13,471 nt of DNA from Candidatus Apopatocola equi (lineage in GTDB: Bacteria > Bacillota > Clostridia > Oscillospirales > Oscillospiraceae). Where the stretch lies: contig JAGHSH010000101.1 in the NCBI GenBank assembly GCA_018065965.1, positions 1 to 13,471 of the forward strand, read 5' to 3'. Of this stretch, positions 1 to 7,299 are shown one piece after another. The position numbers and the translations under genes are program-made. Within the stretch, counting starts at the first letter, position 1; every line of letters starts with the position of its first letter. The notes under the pieces were generated by a model that saw only the letters and a list, made by a program, of their open reading frames with translations, was not told the DNA's origin and made no database searches.

Positions 1-78
1 TTCTGAATTTAATGCAAGAACCAGTTGACCATTGCGTTCAAATGATCTAAACTGTTCCTGCTGTTCTATATTCTTCAC
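1..78 (-). CDS. Possible partial ORF at left edge (5' end only)
   Basis: Read leftward from a GTG at 78, 26 codons stay open to the window edge (begins V/M-K-N-I-E-Q-Q-E-Q-F-R-S-F-E). I do not recognise the family. The stretch is clearly more AT-rich than the genes to its right. A weak promoter-like pair (TTTTCA, 17 nt, TAAAAT) lies just upstream on the same strand, inside the arm of the neighbouring terminator. No well-spaced ribosome binding site is visible (AAAGGT abuts the GTG), so a start here would be nearly leaderless. It may equally be chance openness in AT-rich intergenic DNA; the fragment is too short to decide. Confidence 0.2.
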   Translation of the reverse strand, partial: MKNIEQQEQFRSFERNGQLVLALNSE

Positions 79-99
79 ACCTTTATTTTACAGCAAAAG

Positions 100-144
100 A
101 GAAGCACTGAAAACCTTTTCTTAGGTCCCAGTGCTTCTTTTTTT
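100..144. terminator. Bidirectional rho-independent terminator after the symporter gene
   Basis: A perfect 10-bp stem (100-109 with 129-138, AGAAGCACTG/CAGTGCTTCT) encloses a 19-nt loop that can itself form an inner ACCT/AGGT pairing. On the plus strand it is followed by a run of eight Ts. On the minus strand the stem is followed by TCTTTT, so it can also end the leftward symporter transcript, whose stop codon is about 50 nt away. Confidence 0.8.
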
Positions 145-186
145 AGCGCTTTTTTGCAACGCGCCCTGTGGGATAGCGAAGGCGCG

Positions 187-1596
187 TTACTTCTTCACGC
201 CGGCAAAGTAGTCCCTGGTGAGCTTGAACACCTTGGGGCTCAGTGCGAAGAGCGCGATGAAGTTGGGGATGGCCATCAGACCGTTGAAGGTGTCGGCGAT
301 GTCCCAGACGAAGTCCAGAGAGGACACGCTGCCCACCACGATGACCACGATGAAGAGAACCTGATAGACCTTGGAGGCCTTGATGCCGAAGAGGTATTCC
401 ACGCAGCGGGTGCCGTAGAGGGACCAGCCGAGAATGGTGGAGTAGGCGAAGAGCATCAGGCAGACAGCCACGAACAGAGCGGCCAGCTTGCCGCCCAGCA
501 CGGTGGAGAAGGCGGCGGTGATGAGACTGGAGCCGGGCTTCACGCCGAACTCGATGTCCACACCGGAGACGATGATGGTCAGAGCGGTCAGGGTGCAGAT
601 GACGAGGGTGTCCATGAACACCTCGAAGATGCCGTAGAGACCCTGCTGCACGCTGCCCTCGCACTCGGCGGCGGCGTGGGCGATGGGAGCGGAGCCGAGA
701 CCGGCCTCGTTGGAGAAGGCGGAGCGGCGCAGACCCCAGACCACAGCGTTCTTCAGCAGGATGCCGCTGCCGGCGCCCAGCACGGCCTGCGGCGTAAAGG
801 CGGAACGGAAGATCAGACCGAAAGCTTGACCGATGTTGCCGATGTGGCCGAGGATGACGGCGAGGGTGGCGAGGATGTAGACAAGGCTCATGACGGGGAT
901 GAGCTTTTCCGTAACGGAGCCGATGCGCTTGATGCCGCCGAAGAGCACCAGAGCGGTGGTCACGGCGAGGGTGAGACCCAGGATCCAGTTCACAGCGGTC
1001 TGACCGGCAAAGCCGGGAACGAAGGCAGAGATGGTGTCGTTGAAGGAGCCGACGATGGCGTTGGCCTGAGACATATTGCCGATGCCGAAGCAGGCGATGG
1101 CAGCCACGGCCGCAAAGGTGCAGGCCAGCCACTTCCACTTCTTGCCCATGCCGTTCTGAATGTAGTACATGGGGCCGCCGACCCAGTCGCCGTGCGCATT
1201 GCGCTCGCGGTATTCCACAGCCAGGGTAGCTTCGGCGTATTTGATGACCATGCCCAGCATGGCAGCCAGCCACAGCCAGAACACGGCGCCGTAGCCGCCC
1301 ATGGCGATGGCCTGAGAGGTACCCACAATGTTGCCGGTGCCGACAGTGGCAGCCAGAGCGGTCGTAACGGCCTGCAGGGGAGTGACGGCGCCGTGACCGG
1401 CCTCATTCTTGTTGAACATTTTACCCACGGTGTTCTTCATGGCATAACCGAAATGCCCGAACTGGATAGCTCGGGTGCCCACCGTGAAATACAGACCACC
1501 AACGAACACGCAGGGCAGCAGGACATACAGCCACGCGAAGTTGTTCAGTGATCCGGCAAGGAAATTGTAGAGCCAGCTTTCATAGATCGCTTCCAT
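187..1596 (-). CDS. AGCS family sodium(cation):alanine/glycine symporter
   Basis: The 469-residue protein is the usual length for the alanine/glycine:cation symporter family (TC 2.A.25), which imports small neutral amino acids with Na+ or H+ across the cytoplasmic membrane. Family signatures are visible: the glycine-rich ATVGTGNIVGTSQAIAMGG segment near residue 85, then W-L-W and K-Y-A-E-A-T-L-A-V-E-Y-R, and the S-N-E-A-G-L-G-S-A-P-I-A-H motif near residue 300. About ten hydrophobic membrane spans alternate with short polar loops. The start is supported by a GGAGG ribosome binding site 8 nt upstream. It is a monocistronic leftward gene with its own promoter and leader, ended by the hairpin at 100-138. 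The exact amino acid carried cannot be read from sequence; alanine, glycine and, in some relatives, glutamine are the known substrates. Confidence 0.93.
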   Translation of the reverse strand: MEAIYESWLYNFLAGSLNNFAWLYVLLPCVFVGGLYFTVGTRAIQFGHFGYAMKNTVGKMFNKNEAGHGAVTPLQAVTTALAATVGTGNIVGTSQAIAMGGYGAVFWLWLAAMLGMVIKYAEATLAVEYRERNAHGDWVGGPMYYIQNGMGKKWKWLACTFAAVAAIACFGIGNMSQANAIVGSFNDTISAFVPGFAGQTAVNWILGLTLAVTTALVLFGGIKRIGSVTEKLIPVMSLVYILATLAVILGHIGNIGQAFGLIFRSAFTPQAVLGAGSGILLKNAVVWGLRRSAFSNEAGLGSAPIAHAAAECEGSVQQGLYGIFEVFMDTLVICTLTALTIIVSGVDIEFGVKPGSSLITAAFSTVLGGKLAALFVAVCLMLFAYSTILGWSLYGTRCVEYLFGIKASKVYQVLFIVVIVVGSVSSLDFVWDIADTFNGLMAIPNFIALFALSPKVFKLTRDYFAGVKK

Positions 1597-1625
1597 GTGT
1601 TTACCTCCATTTTCTAAATTTTTTT

Positions 1626-1694
1626 GCTCTTTGTCCAGGAAGAGCGGGAGTCCTTTTATATGACAGACGGGCTTTCATCCGGAAAGCCCGTCTG
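1626..1694 (-). promoter_or_regulatory. Two hairpins in the 5' leader of the symporter gene
   Basis: The predicted leader (about 1726 down to 1597) holds a perfect 13-bp stem with a 5-nt loop (1664-1676 with 1682-1694, CAGACGGGCTTTC/GAAAGCCCGTCTG). Nearer the start codon is a 6-bp hairpin (1626-1631 with 1640-1645). Neither is followed by a T-tract in either direction, so they do not look like simple terminators. They could stabilise the mRNA or be part of a regulatory leader; I match them to no known riboswitch class. Confidence 0.5.
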
Positions 1695-1732
1695 GAAAAA
1701 GGCAAATCATCGGGGGAAATTTTATGCACCAA

Positions 1733-1761
1733 ATCATACACTATTTAAAGCGTTAATGCAA
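1733..1761 (-). promoter_or_regulatory. Predicted sigma-A promoter of the symporter gene
   Basis: On the minus strand TTGCAT (1761-1756) and TATGAT (1738-1733) are separated by exactly 17 nt. Transcription would start near 1726, giving a leader of about 130 nt. The promoter lies immediately downstream of the nth stop codon, so read-through from nth is also possible. Confidence 0.5.
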
Positions 1762-1771
1762 TTGTAAATAG

Positions 1772-2407
1772 TCATGGATTAAAGGTTTTACACCATTGCG
1801 CACAACAGCATTTTTCACAAAGAGGCTTGCGCGCATCGCAAACGGCTCTGCCGTGGATGACCAGCCGGTGGCAGAAATCGCTGCTCTCCTCTCCCGGCAG
1901 CAGCGCACGGAGCAGCGGCTCGATCTTCGCGGGCTCCCGGACGTTGTCCACCAGTCCCATGCGGTTGCTCAGGCGGATGCAGTGGGTGTCCACCACCACG
2001 GCGCCGCTCTGCCGGAACACATCGCCCAGAATGAGATTGGCGCTCTTCCGGCCCACACCGGGGAGCGTGAGGAGCTCCTCCATGGAATCGGGCACCGTGC
2101 CGCCGTAGACCTCGCACAGCCGCCGGGCGGTGAGAACGATGTCTCTGGCCTTGCCGTGGTAGAAGCCGCAGGAGCGGATATACTCCTCCACCTCCGTGAT
2201 CTCGGCCTGCGCCATGTCCGCGGGGGTGGGGAAGCGGGCGAAGAGAGCGGGGGTCACGCGGTTTACGCGCTCATCGGTGCATTGGGCGGCCAGACGCACC
2301 TGTACCAGCAGCCGCCAGGGATCCTGCTCCTCCAGTGTACAGCCCGCATCGGGATAGGCGTCCCGGAGCGCGATGCGGATGCCGTCTGCTCTTTCCTGTA
2401 GGGTCAT
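1772..2407 (-). CDS. nth: Endonuclease III (DNA glycosylase/AP lyase)
   Basis: This is a base-excision repair enzyme that removes oxidised pyrimidines and cleaves the abasic site. From the ATG at 2407 the protein has 211 residues, standard for the family. The helix-hairpin-helix LPGVGRKSA carries the catalytic lysine (K121) and VVVDTHCIRLSNR the catalytic aspartate (D140). The C-terminal [4Fe-4S] loop C-x6-C-x2-C-x5-C is complete (C190, C197, C200, C206). A GTG four codons upstream (2419) would overlap the only GAGG ribosome binding site, so I prefer the ATG. The gene is divergent from rarA, another DNA-maintenance gene, with a 141-nt shared regulatory region. No terminator is visible between its stop and the symporter promoter. 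Confidence 0.95.
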   Translation of the reverse strand: MTLQERADGIRIALRDAYPDAGCTLEEQDPWRLLVQVRLAAQCTDERVNRVTPALFARFPTPADMAQAEITEVEEYIRSCGFYHGKARDIVLTARRLCEVYGGTVPDSMEELLTLPGVGRKSANLILGDVFRQSGAVVVDTHCIRLSNRMGLVDNVREPAKIEPLLRALLPGEESSDFCHRLVIHGRAVCDARKPLCEKCCCAQWCKTFNP

Positions 2408-2429
2408 GTTCTCTCTCACCTCGCCGTTC

Positions 2430-2459
2430 AGTGTAGCACAGGCAGGGGGGCTTTGGCAA
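2430..2459 (-). promoter_or_regulatory. Predicted promoter of nth
   Basis: On the minus strand TTGCCA (2459-2454) and TACACT (2435-2430) are separated by 18 nt, with a TGn extended -10 element directly before TACACT. It is back-to-back with the rarA promoter without overlapping it. Confidence 0.45.
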
Positions 2460-2489
2460 GAAAAAAGAGGCTGCAGCTCCCGATCGCAC

Positions 2490-2518
2490 TTGCGCAGCGT
2501 GAAAAAAGACTATATAAT
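2490..2518 (+). promoter_or_regulatory. Predicted promoter of the rarA operon
   Basis: TTGCGC (2490-2495) and a consensus TATAAT (2513-2518) are separated by 17 nt. The start site would fall near 2525, giving a short leader before the AGGAGG ribosome binding site at 2536-2541. Confidence 0.6.
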
Positions 2519-2548
2519 GACCGCAGAAACAACAAAGGAGGCGGGATT

Positions 2549-3817
2549 ATGGACTATCAGCCCCTGGCGGACGCGCTGCGCCCCCGAGAGCTGGACGAGG
2601 TGGTGGGACAGGAGCACATCCTCGGACAGAAGGGACTGCTGCGCCGGATCGTGGAGAGCGGGCAGATTCCCAATATGATCTTCTACGGCCCCTCCGGCAC
2701 GGGCAAGACGACCGTGGCCCGCATCATTGCCGACAAGACCCACCGCACCCTGCGGCGGCTCAACGCCACCACGGCCTCTCTGCAGGATATCAGGAACATC
2801 ATTGCCGAGCTGGACACCTTTCTGGCGCCCGGCGGCATCCTGCTCTATCTGGACGAGATCCAGTATTTCAATAAGAAGCAGCAGCAAAGCCTGCTGGAGT
2901 TCATCGAAAACGGCAGCATCACGCTCATTGCCTCCACCACGGAGAACCCCTATTTCTATGTGTACAATGCCATCCTCAGCCGCTCCACGGTCTTTGAATT
3001 CAAGACCGTTACCCCTGCGGGGGTGAAGCCCGCCATCGAGCGGGCCCTGCGAATCCTTTCGGAGCGGGAGCACTGCGAGGCGCAGTGCGAGAGCGGGGTG
3101 ACGGAATATGTGGCGCAGGGCTGCGGCGGCGATGTGCGCAAGGCCCTCAACGCCGTGGAGCTGCTTTTCTCCGCCGCGCAGAGGCAGGACGGAAAGGCGC
3201 TGCTGACGCTGGAGGACGCAAAGACCGTGACCCAGCGCAGCGCCATGCACTATGACCGGGAGGGCGACGCCCACTTCGACACGGTGTCGGCGCTGATGAA
3301 GTCCCTGCGGGGCAGCGACCCGGACGCGGCGCTGCACTATCTTGCCCGGCTGCTGGAAACGGGAGATCTGCAGGGCGCCTGCCGGCGGCTCCTCTGCTCC
3401 GCCTCCGAGGATATCGGCCTTGCCTATCCCCAGGCGGTGCCCATCGTAAAGGCCTGCGTGGACACGGCGCTGCAGCTGGGACTGCCGGAGGCGCGGCTGC
3501 CGCTGGCCGAGGCGGCGATCTTCCTTGCCACCTGCCCCAAGTCCAACAGCGTGGTCATGGCCATTGATGCGGCCATGGGCGATGTGCGTGCGGGCAAGAC
3601 CGGCGATCCGCCCCGGGAGCTGCAGAATGTCCATGCGGACGGCACGGGCTTTGAGCGGGAGCAGGGCTACAAGTACCCCCACAGCTATCCCGGCCACTGG
3701 GTGGCGCAGCAGTACCTGCCGGACGCGCTGAAGGACGCGCACTATTACGAATACGGCGAAAATAAGACCGAACGGGCCGCCAGGGCATACTGGGCGGCCA
3801 TCAAGGGGGAGGAATAA
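2549..3817 (+). CDS. rarA: Replication-associated recombination protein A (AAA+ ATPase)
   Basis: RarA/MgsA is a clamp-loader-like AAA+ ATPase acting at stalled replication forks, tied to SSB and recombination. The ATG at 2549 lies 7 nt after AGGAGG and gives 422 residues, typical of the family; the reading frame stays open 32 codons further upstream but across the promoter. Walker A is GPSGTGKT (47-54), Walker B LLYLDE (98-103), sensor 1 is the STTENP segment near 129-134, and an SR pair at 144-145 fits the arginine finger. The C-terminal half carries the MgsA hallmarks: GSDPDAALHYLARLLE, SASEDIGLAYP and LATCPKSNSV. It is first in an operon with the DUF951 gene (adjacent) and the kinase-like gene. 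Older annotations call this family a Holliday-junction helicase-like ATPase. Confidence 0.95.
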   Translation: MDYQPLADALRPRELDEVVGQEHILGQKGLLRRIVESGQIPNMIFYGPSGTGKTTVARIIADKTHRTLRRLNATTASLQDIRNIIAELDTFLAPGGILLYLDEIQYFNKKQQQSLLEFIENGSITLIASTTENPYFYVYNAILSRSTVFEFKTVTPAGVKPAIERALRILSEREHCEAQCESGVTEYVAQGCGGDVRKALNAVELLFSAAQRQDGKALLTLEDAKTVTQRSAMHYDREGDAHFDTVSALMKSLRGSDPDAALHYLARLLETGDLQGACRRLLCSASEDIGLAYPQAVPIVKACVDTALQLGLPEARLPLAEAAIFLATCPKSNSVVMAIDAAMGDVRAGKTGDPPRELQNVHADGTGFEREQGYKYPHSYPGHWVAQQYLPDALKDAHYYEYGENKTERAARAYWAAIKGEE

Positions 3818-4030
3818 ATGAACATCCTTGTGGGGGACGTCCTTACCATGAAAAAGCCCCATCCCTGCGGCAGCGGCCGGTGGGAGGTGCTGCGCATCGG
3901 CGCGGACTTCAAGCTCCGCTGCCTCGGCTGCGGCCATGAGGTCATGGGAGCTCGAAGCAAGTTCGAGAAGCAGATCAAAAGCCTTGTCCGGGAGGGCGAA
4001 ACGCTCTCGCCGGAGGAACTGAAAAAATGA
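3818..4030 (+). CDS. DUF951 domain-containing protein
   Basis: The 70-residue protein matches the small DUF951 family, widespread in Firmicutes and of unknown function. Its hallmarks are present: M-K-K-P-H-P-C-G, W-E-V-L-R-I-G-A-D, then C-L-G-C-G-H and R-S-K-F-E-K. Cysteines 17, 35 and 38 with His40 could form a small metal-binding knuckle; this is inference. The ATG directly follows the rarA stop codon, with its GGAGG ribosome binding site inside the rarA 3' end, and its own stop overlaps the next start, so translation is probably coupled along the operon. The C-terminal tail is charged and lysine/glutamate-rich, without membrane segments. Confidence 0.9.
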   Translation: MNILVGDVLTMKKPHPCGSGRWEVLRIGADFKLRCLGCGHEVMGARSKFEKQIKSLVREGETLSPEELKK

Positions 4031-4521
4031 AGACGCTTTATCTCATCGGCGGCACCATGGGGGTGGGGAAGACCACCACCTGCCAGATTCTCAAAAGGGA
4101 GCTGCCGAAGGCCGTCTTTTTGGACGGGGACTGGTGCTGGGACGCGGATCCCTTCGTGGTCACGCCGGAGACCCAGAGCATGGTGTTGGGGAATATCGCC
4201 TACCTGCTTAACAGCTTCCTGAGCTGCAGCGAATATGAAAATGTGATTTTCTGCTGGGTCATGCACCAGCAGGCAATTGTGGATACCGTTCTCACCGCCC
4301 TGCACACCGAGGGCGTGGCGGTGAAGAGCATCTCCCTCATGTGCTCAGCCGAGGCCCTCACGGAGCGGCTGCGCCGGGACGTGGAGGCGGGCGTGCGGCA
4401 GGAGGACGTGATCGCGCGTTCCCTTGAGCGCATCCCTCTCTATGAGGCGCTCAATACGGTGAAGGTGGATGTGAGCAGCCTCACCCCGGAGGAAGCGGCG
4501 GAGGCAATAGAAAAAATATAG
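4027..4521 (+). CDS. P-loop NTPase, small-molecule or nucleotide kinase-like
   Basis: This is a 164-residue single-domain P-loop protein. Walker A is GTMGVGKT (residues 9-16), near the N-terminus as in shikimate-, gluconate- and adenylate-type kinases. An acidic FLDGDWCWDAD segment (about 31-41) sits where such kinases bind their phosphoryl acceptor, and an arginine-rich stretch (E-R-L-R-R-D-V-E) resembles a lid. The substrate is not identifiable. The start overlaps the DUF951 stop (ATGA), so it is the third gene of the rarA operon and probably translationally coupled. The terminator at 4522-4547 starts directly after its stop. It could be an unusual metabolite kinase or a nucleotide-binding regulator; function should be left open. 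Confidence 0.75.
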   Translation: MKTLYLIGGTMGVGKTTTCQILKRELPKAVFLDGDWCWDADPFVVTPETQSMVLGNIAYLLNSFLSCSEYENVIFCWVMHQQAIVDTVLTALHTEGVAVKSISLMCSAEALTERLRRDVEAGVRQEDVIARSLERIPLYEALNTVKVDVSSLTPEEAAEAIEKI

Positions 4522-4547
4522 GGCACGGCCTTCCGGCCGTGCCTTTT
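4522..4547. terminator. Bidirectional terminator between kinase-like gene and malic enzyme
   Basis: A perfect 9-bp GC-rich stem (4522-4530 with 4535-4543, GGCACGGCC/GGCCGTGCC) with a TTCC loop is followed by TTTT on the plus strand. On the minus strand it is followed by CTATATTTTTT. It serves both convergent operons. Confidence 0.85.
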
Positions 4548-4554
4548 GCGTTAT

Positions 4555-5733
4555 TCAGATTCTCGCTACGCCGTCGGCTCTTGCCTGTGCGGCAGCGGCC
4601 TCTGCCACGGCGGGAGCCACCCGGGGGTCAAAGGCGGCGGGGAGCAGATAGTCTGCCTTCAGCTCTTCGTCACTGACCAGAGCGGCGATGGCCCGGGCGG
4701 CGGCGTGCTTCATGTTCTCGGTGATGGCGCCGGAGCGGACGGAAAGCGCGCCCTTGAAGAGGCCGGGGAAGGCCAGCACGTTGTTGATCTGATTGGGGAA
4801 GTCGCTGCGGCCAGTTCCCACAATGGCGGCCCCGGCGGCAAGGGCCGCATCGGGCAGGATCTCCGGCTCCGGGTTGGCCATGGCAAAGATCATGGGATCG
4901 GCGTTCATGGTGCGGATCATCTCTCCGGTGAGCACGCCGGGCTTGGAAACGCCGATGAACACATCGCTGCCCCGGAGCGCATCGGCGAGAGAGCCCGTGC
5001 GGTTTTCCCGGTTGGAGAGCTGCGCCAGCTCCTCCTTGTCGGCGTTCATGCCTGCGGTGCGGCCCCGGCAGATGATGCCCTTGGTGTCGCAGACGAAGAG
5101 CTCGCCGATGCCCATGCCCAGCAGCATACGGCTGATGGCGCTGCCTGCCGCACCGGCGCCGTTGACCACGGCCCGGAGGGAGGAAAAGCTCTTGCCGGTG
5201 AGACGGCAGGCGTTCAGCAGGGCGGCGGTGACCACGATGGCGGTGCCGTGCTGATCGTCATGGAACACGGGAATGTCCAGCGCTTCCCGGAGGCGGCGCT
5301 CCACGGCAAAGCAGCGGGGCGCGGAGATGTCCTCCAGGTTGATGCCGCCGAACACGGGGGCAAGACGGATGCAGGTCTCTACGATCTCGTCCTCATCCTG
5401 AGTGTCCAGACAGATGGGGAAAGCGTCCACACCGCCGAACTCCTTGAAGAGGGCACACTTGCCCTCCATAACGGGGATGGCGGCGGCAGCGCCGATGTTG
5501 CCCAGACCCAGCACGGCGCTGCCGTCGGAGATGACGGCCACGGTGTGGGACTTGACGGTATAGCGATAGACCACGTTGGGATCCGCGGCGATCTTCCGGC
5601 AGGGCTCAGCCACGCCGGGGGTGTAGGCCAGAGAAAGCTCGTCGGCATTGGTGATGGCCACGGCGCTCTCCACGCGGAGCTTGCCCCGGTTCTCCTCGTG
5701 GAGGAGCAGGGAACGTTCATTGATGGTGGACAT
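4555..5733 (-). CDS. Malic enzyme (oxaloacetate-decarboxylating, probably NAD-dependent)
   Basis: It oxidatively decarboxylates malate to pyruvate and CO2 with reduction of NAD(P). The 392-residue length is that of the short bacterial/archaeal form. Motifs seen: LAYTPGVAEPC with the catalytic tyrosine (Y37), SDGSAVLGLGNIG, FKEFGGVDAFPICLDT, FGGINLEDI and IPVFHDDQHGTAIV (metal-binding acidic residues), then the dinucleotide loop GAGAAGSAI (192-200). An aspartate (D216) at the end of the next strand (F-V-C-D) favours NAD over NADP, but this is only suggestive. The ATG at 5733 follows a GAAGGAGAAG ribosome binding site. It is the last gene of the leftward fumarase operon, 43 nt after fumarase beta, so it uses the malate that fumarase makes. 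Confidence 0.93.
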   Translation of the reverse strand: MSTINERSLLLHEENRGKLRVESAVAITNADELSLAYTPGVAEPCRKIAADPNVVYRYTVKSHTVAVISDGSAVLGLGNIGAAAAIPVMEGKCALFKEFGGVDAFPICLDTQDEDEIVETCIRLAPVFGGINLEDISAPRCFAVERRLREALDIPVFHDDQHGTAIVVTAALLNACRLTGKSFSSLRAVVNGAGAAGSAISRMLLGMGIGELFVCDTKGIICRGRTAGMNADKEELAQLSNRENRTGSLADALRGSDVFIGVSKPGVLTGEMIRTMNADPMIFAMANPEPEILPDAALAAGAAIVGTGRSDFPNQINNVLAFPGLFKGALSVRSGAITENMKHAAARAIAALVSDEELKADYLLPAAFDPRVAPAVAEAAAAQARADGVARI

Positions 5734-5776
5734 GGGATACTTCTCCTTCTCTCTTATATGTATCGGTCGGTTTCTC

Positions 5777-6313
5777 TTATTTCCGGTAGGCGGCCTGCCC
5801 CTCGGCGTACAGGTCTCCGCCGCAGCAGTCGTTGATGACCGTGCAGGGCAGCTGCTCCACGTAAAGCTCGTGGACGGCCTCCGCCCCCAGCTCCGGGAAG
5901 GCCAGCACCCGCGCCGATTTGACGCAGAGGCTCAGCAATGCGCCCGCCCCGCCGGTGGCCGCCAGATAGACCGCCTTGTGCTCCCGCAGCGCGGCCTTTA
6001 CGCTCTCGCTTCTCTGCCCCTTGCCGATGAGGCAGCGCACGCCCCGCTTCAGCACCGTCGGCGTGTAGGCGTCCATGCGGGCGCTGGTGGTGGGCCCCAC
6101 GGGGCCTATGACACGCTCCGGGGGAGCCGGACAGGGGCCTGTGTAATAGATGGCTGCGTCCCGGGGTGCAAAGGGCCAGTCCTCCATGGCGCAGAGCCGC
6201 TCGTGGGCCTCATCCCGGGCGGTGTAGACGATCCCCGTCAGCAGCACCCGGTCGCCGCTGCGGAGCCGGAGTGCGTCCTCCTCCGAAAGAGGAAGCGTCA
6301 GCTTGTATTCCAT
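5777..6313 (-). CDS. Class I fumarate hydratase beta subunit (C-terminal domain protein)
   Basis: This is the second subunit of the two-subunit, oxygen-sensitive [4Fe-4S] fumarase/tartrate dehydratase family; it pairs with the alpha subunit encoded directly upstream. The 178-residue protein starts at the ATG at 6313 behind a strong GGAGG site; a longer reading frame back to 6580 only runs into the alpha gene. Family motifs are G-P-V-G-P-T-T-S-A-R-M-D (71-81), L-I-G-K-G (95-99) and A-A-T-G-G-A-G-A-L-L (118-127). The gap to the alpha stop codon is 17 nt. L(+)-tartrate dehydratase beta is the main alternative; association with malic enzyme favours fumarase. Confidence 0.92.
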   Translation of the reverse strand: MEYKLTLPLSEEDALRLRSGDRVLLTGIVYTARDEAHERLCAMEDWPFAPRDAAIYYTGPCPAPPERVIGPVGPTTSARMDAYTPTVLKRGVRCLIGKGQRSESVKAALREHKAVYLAATGGAGALLSLCVKSARVLAFPELGAEAVHELYVEQLPCTVINDCCGGDLYAEGQAAYRK

Positions 6314-6330
6314 ATTTTTATTCCGCCTCC

Positions 6331-7182
6331 TTACAGTGTGATGCTCATGTGCCGGGCTGCGTGGCACTGGAGATTCACCGCCACGCTCAGACTGGCCAGA
6401 TGCACCGGGTGGGTGAGCATATGCACGGCCAGCGCCGTCTGGGTGCCGCCGAAGCCCTGGGCTCCGATGCCCAGCGCATTGATCTCCTCCAGCAGCTCCC
6501 GCTCCAGCTCTGCGACCTCCGCATCGGGACCGGGCTCGCCGACGGGACGCAGCAGAGCTTTCTTCGCCAGCAGCATACACTGCTCGGCGGTGCCGCCCAC
6601 GGCGCAGCCCACGATAATGGGGGGACAGGGGTTCGCGCCTGCCCTGCGCACCGTGTCCACGATGAAGCGCTTTACGCCCTCCCGCCCCTGGGCGGGGGTG
6701 AGCATACCCAGCGCGGACATATTCTCGCTGCCGCCGCCCTTGGGACAGACCGTGAGCTTCAGCCTGTCGCCGGGGACGATATCCGTGTAGACGATGGCGG
6801 GTGTGTTGTCGCCCCGGTTTTTCCGCCCGGAGAAGGGGAGGTCCAGACTGCTCTTGCGCAGATATCCCTTCGTGTAGCCCTCGGCCACGCCTGCATCCAG
6901 CGCCGCGCGGAAATCACCGCCGGTAATGTGAACGTCCTGCCCCAGCTCCACGAAGAACACCGTCAGCCCCGTGTCCTGACAGATGGGGATGTGCTCCCGC
7001 CGGGCAATGTCCGCGTTCTCCAGCAGATCCCCCAGGATCTCCCGGCAGAGCTCCGAACGCTCCGCCTCCCGGGCACGCTCCAGCGCTGCACGCACATCCG
7101 CGGGCAGATTGCAGTTGGACTCGATGCAGAGCTGCGCCGCCGCCGCACGGATGGCGTCGCAGCTGATTTCCCGTATGGCCAT
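6331..7182 (-). CDS. Class I fumarate hydratase alpha subunit (Fe-S)
   Basis: This is the catalytic [4Fe-4S] subunit that interconverts fumarate and malate. The 283-residue length is typical of separate alpha subunits. The three expected cluster ligands are present and correctly spaced: C68 in ICQDTG, C186 in NPCPPII and C273 in LQCHAARH. The KGGGSENMS motif (148-156) and VGCAVGGTAEQ (191-201) also match the family. The ATG at 7182 has a GGAGGG site 8 nt upstream. It is the first gene of the operon fumarase alpha-beta-malic enzyme and is divergent from hpf across 117 nt. I could not pick a convincing promoter for it in that AT-rich gap. The cluster type implies an anaerobic lifestyle. Confidence 0.94.
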   Translation of the reverse strand: MAIREISCDAIRAAAAQLCIESNCNLPADVRAALERAREAERSELCREILGDLLENADIARREHIPICQDTGLTVFFVELGQDVHITGGDFRAALDAGVAEGYTKGYLRKSSLDLPFSGRKNRGDNTPAIVYTDIVPGDRLKLTVCPKGGGSENMSALGMLTPAQGREGVKRFIVDTVRRAGANPCPPIIVGCAVGGTAEQCMLLAKKALLRPVGEPGPDAEVAELERELLEEINALGIGAQGFGGTQTALAVHMLTHPVHLASLSVAVNLQCHAARHMSITL

Positions 7183-7216
7183 GTTATCCCTCCAAATAGA
7201 TATTTTTTACAGAAGA

Positions 7217-7245
7217 TTGAACGAATTTTACAAAATGTCTATACA
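7217..7245 (+). promoter_or_regulatory. Predicted promoter of hpf
   Basis: TTGAAC (7217-7222) and TATACA (7240-7245) are separated by 17 nt. Transcription would start near 7252, about 48 nt before the start codon. TATGAT-like repeats at 7258-7268 are alternative -10 elements but lack a -35 at proper distance. Confidence 0.45.
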
Positions 7246-7299
7246 AATCGCACAGAATATGATATGATGAAGCTACCAACTGAAAGGAGAGCTGATTGC

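Noticed and set aside
154..1551. 465-codon open frame antisense to the symporter gene
   Set aside because: The translation is rich in His, Gly, Asp and Glu without domain structure, and the opposite strand encodes a clear membrane transporter.
2510..3937. 475-codon open frame antisense to rarA
   Set aside because: GC-rich codon bias in rarA keeps the opposite frame free of stops. The product is low-complexity with no recognisable motif, whereas rarA has every family motif.
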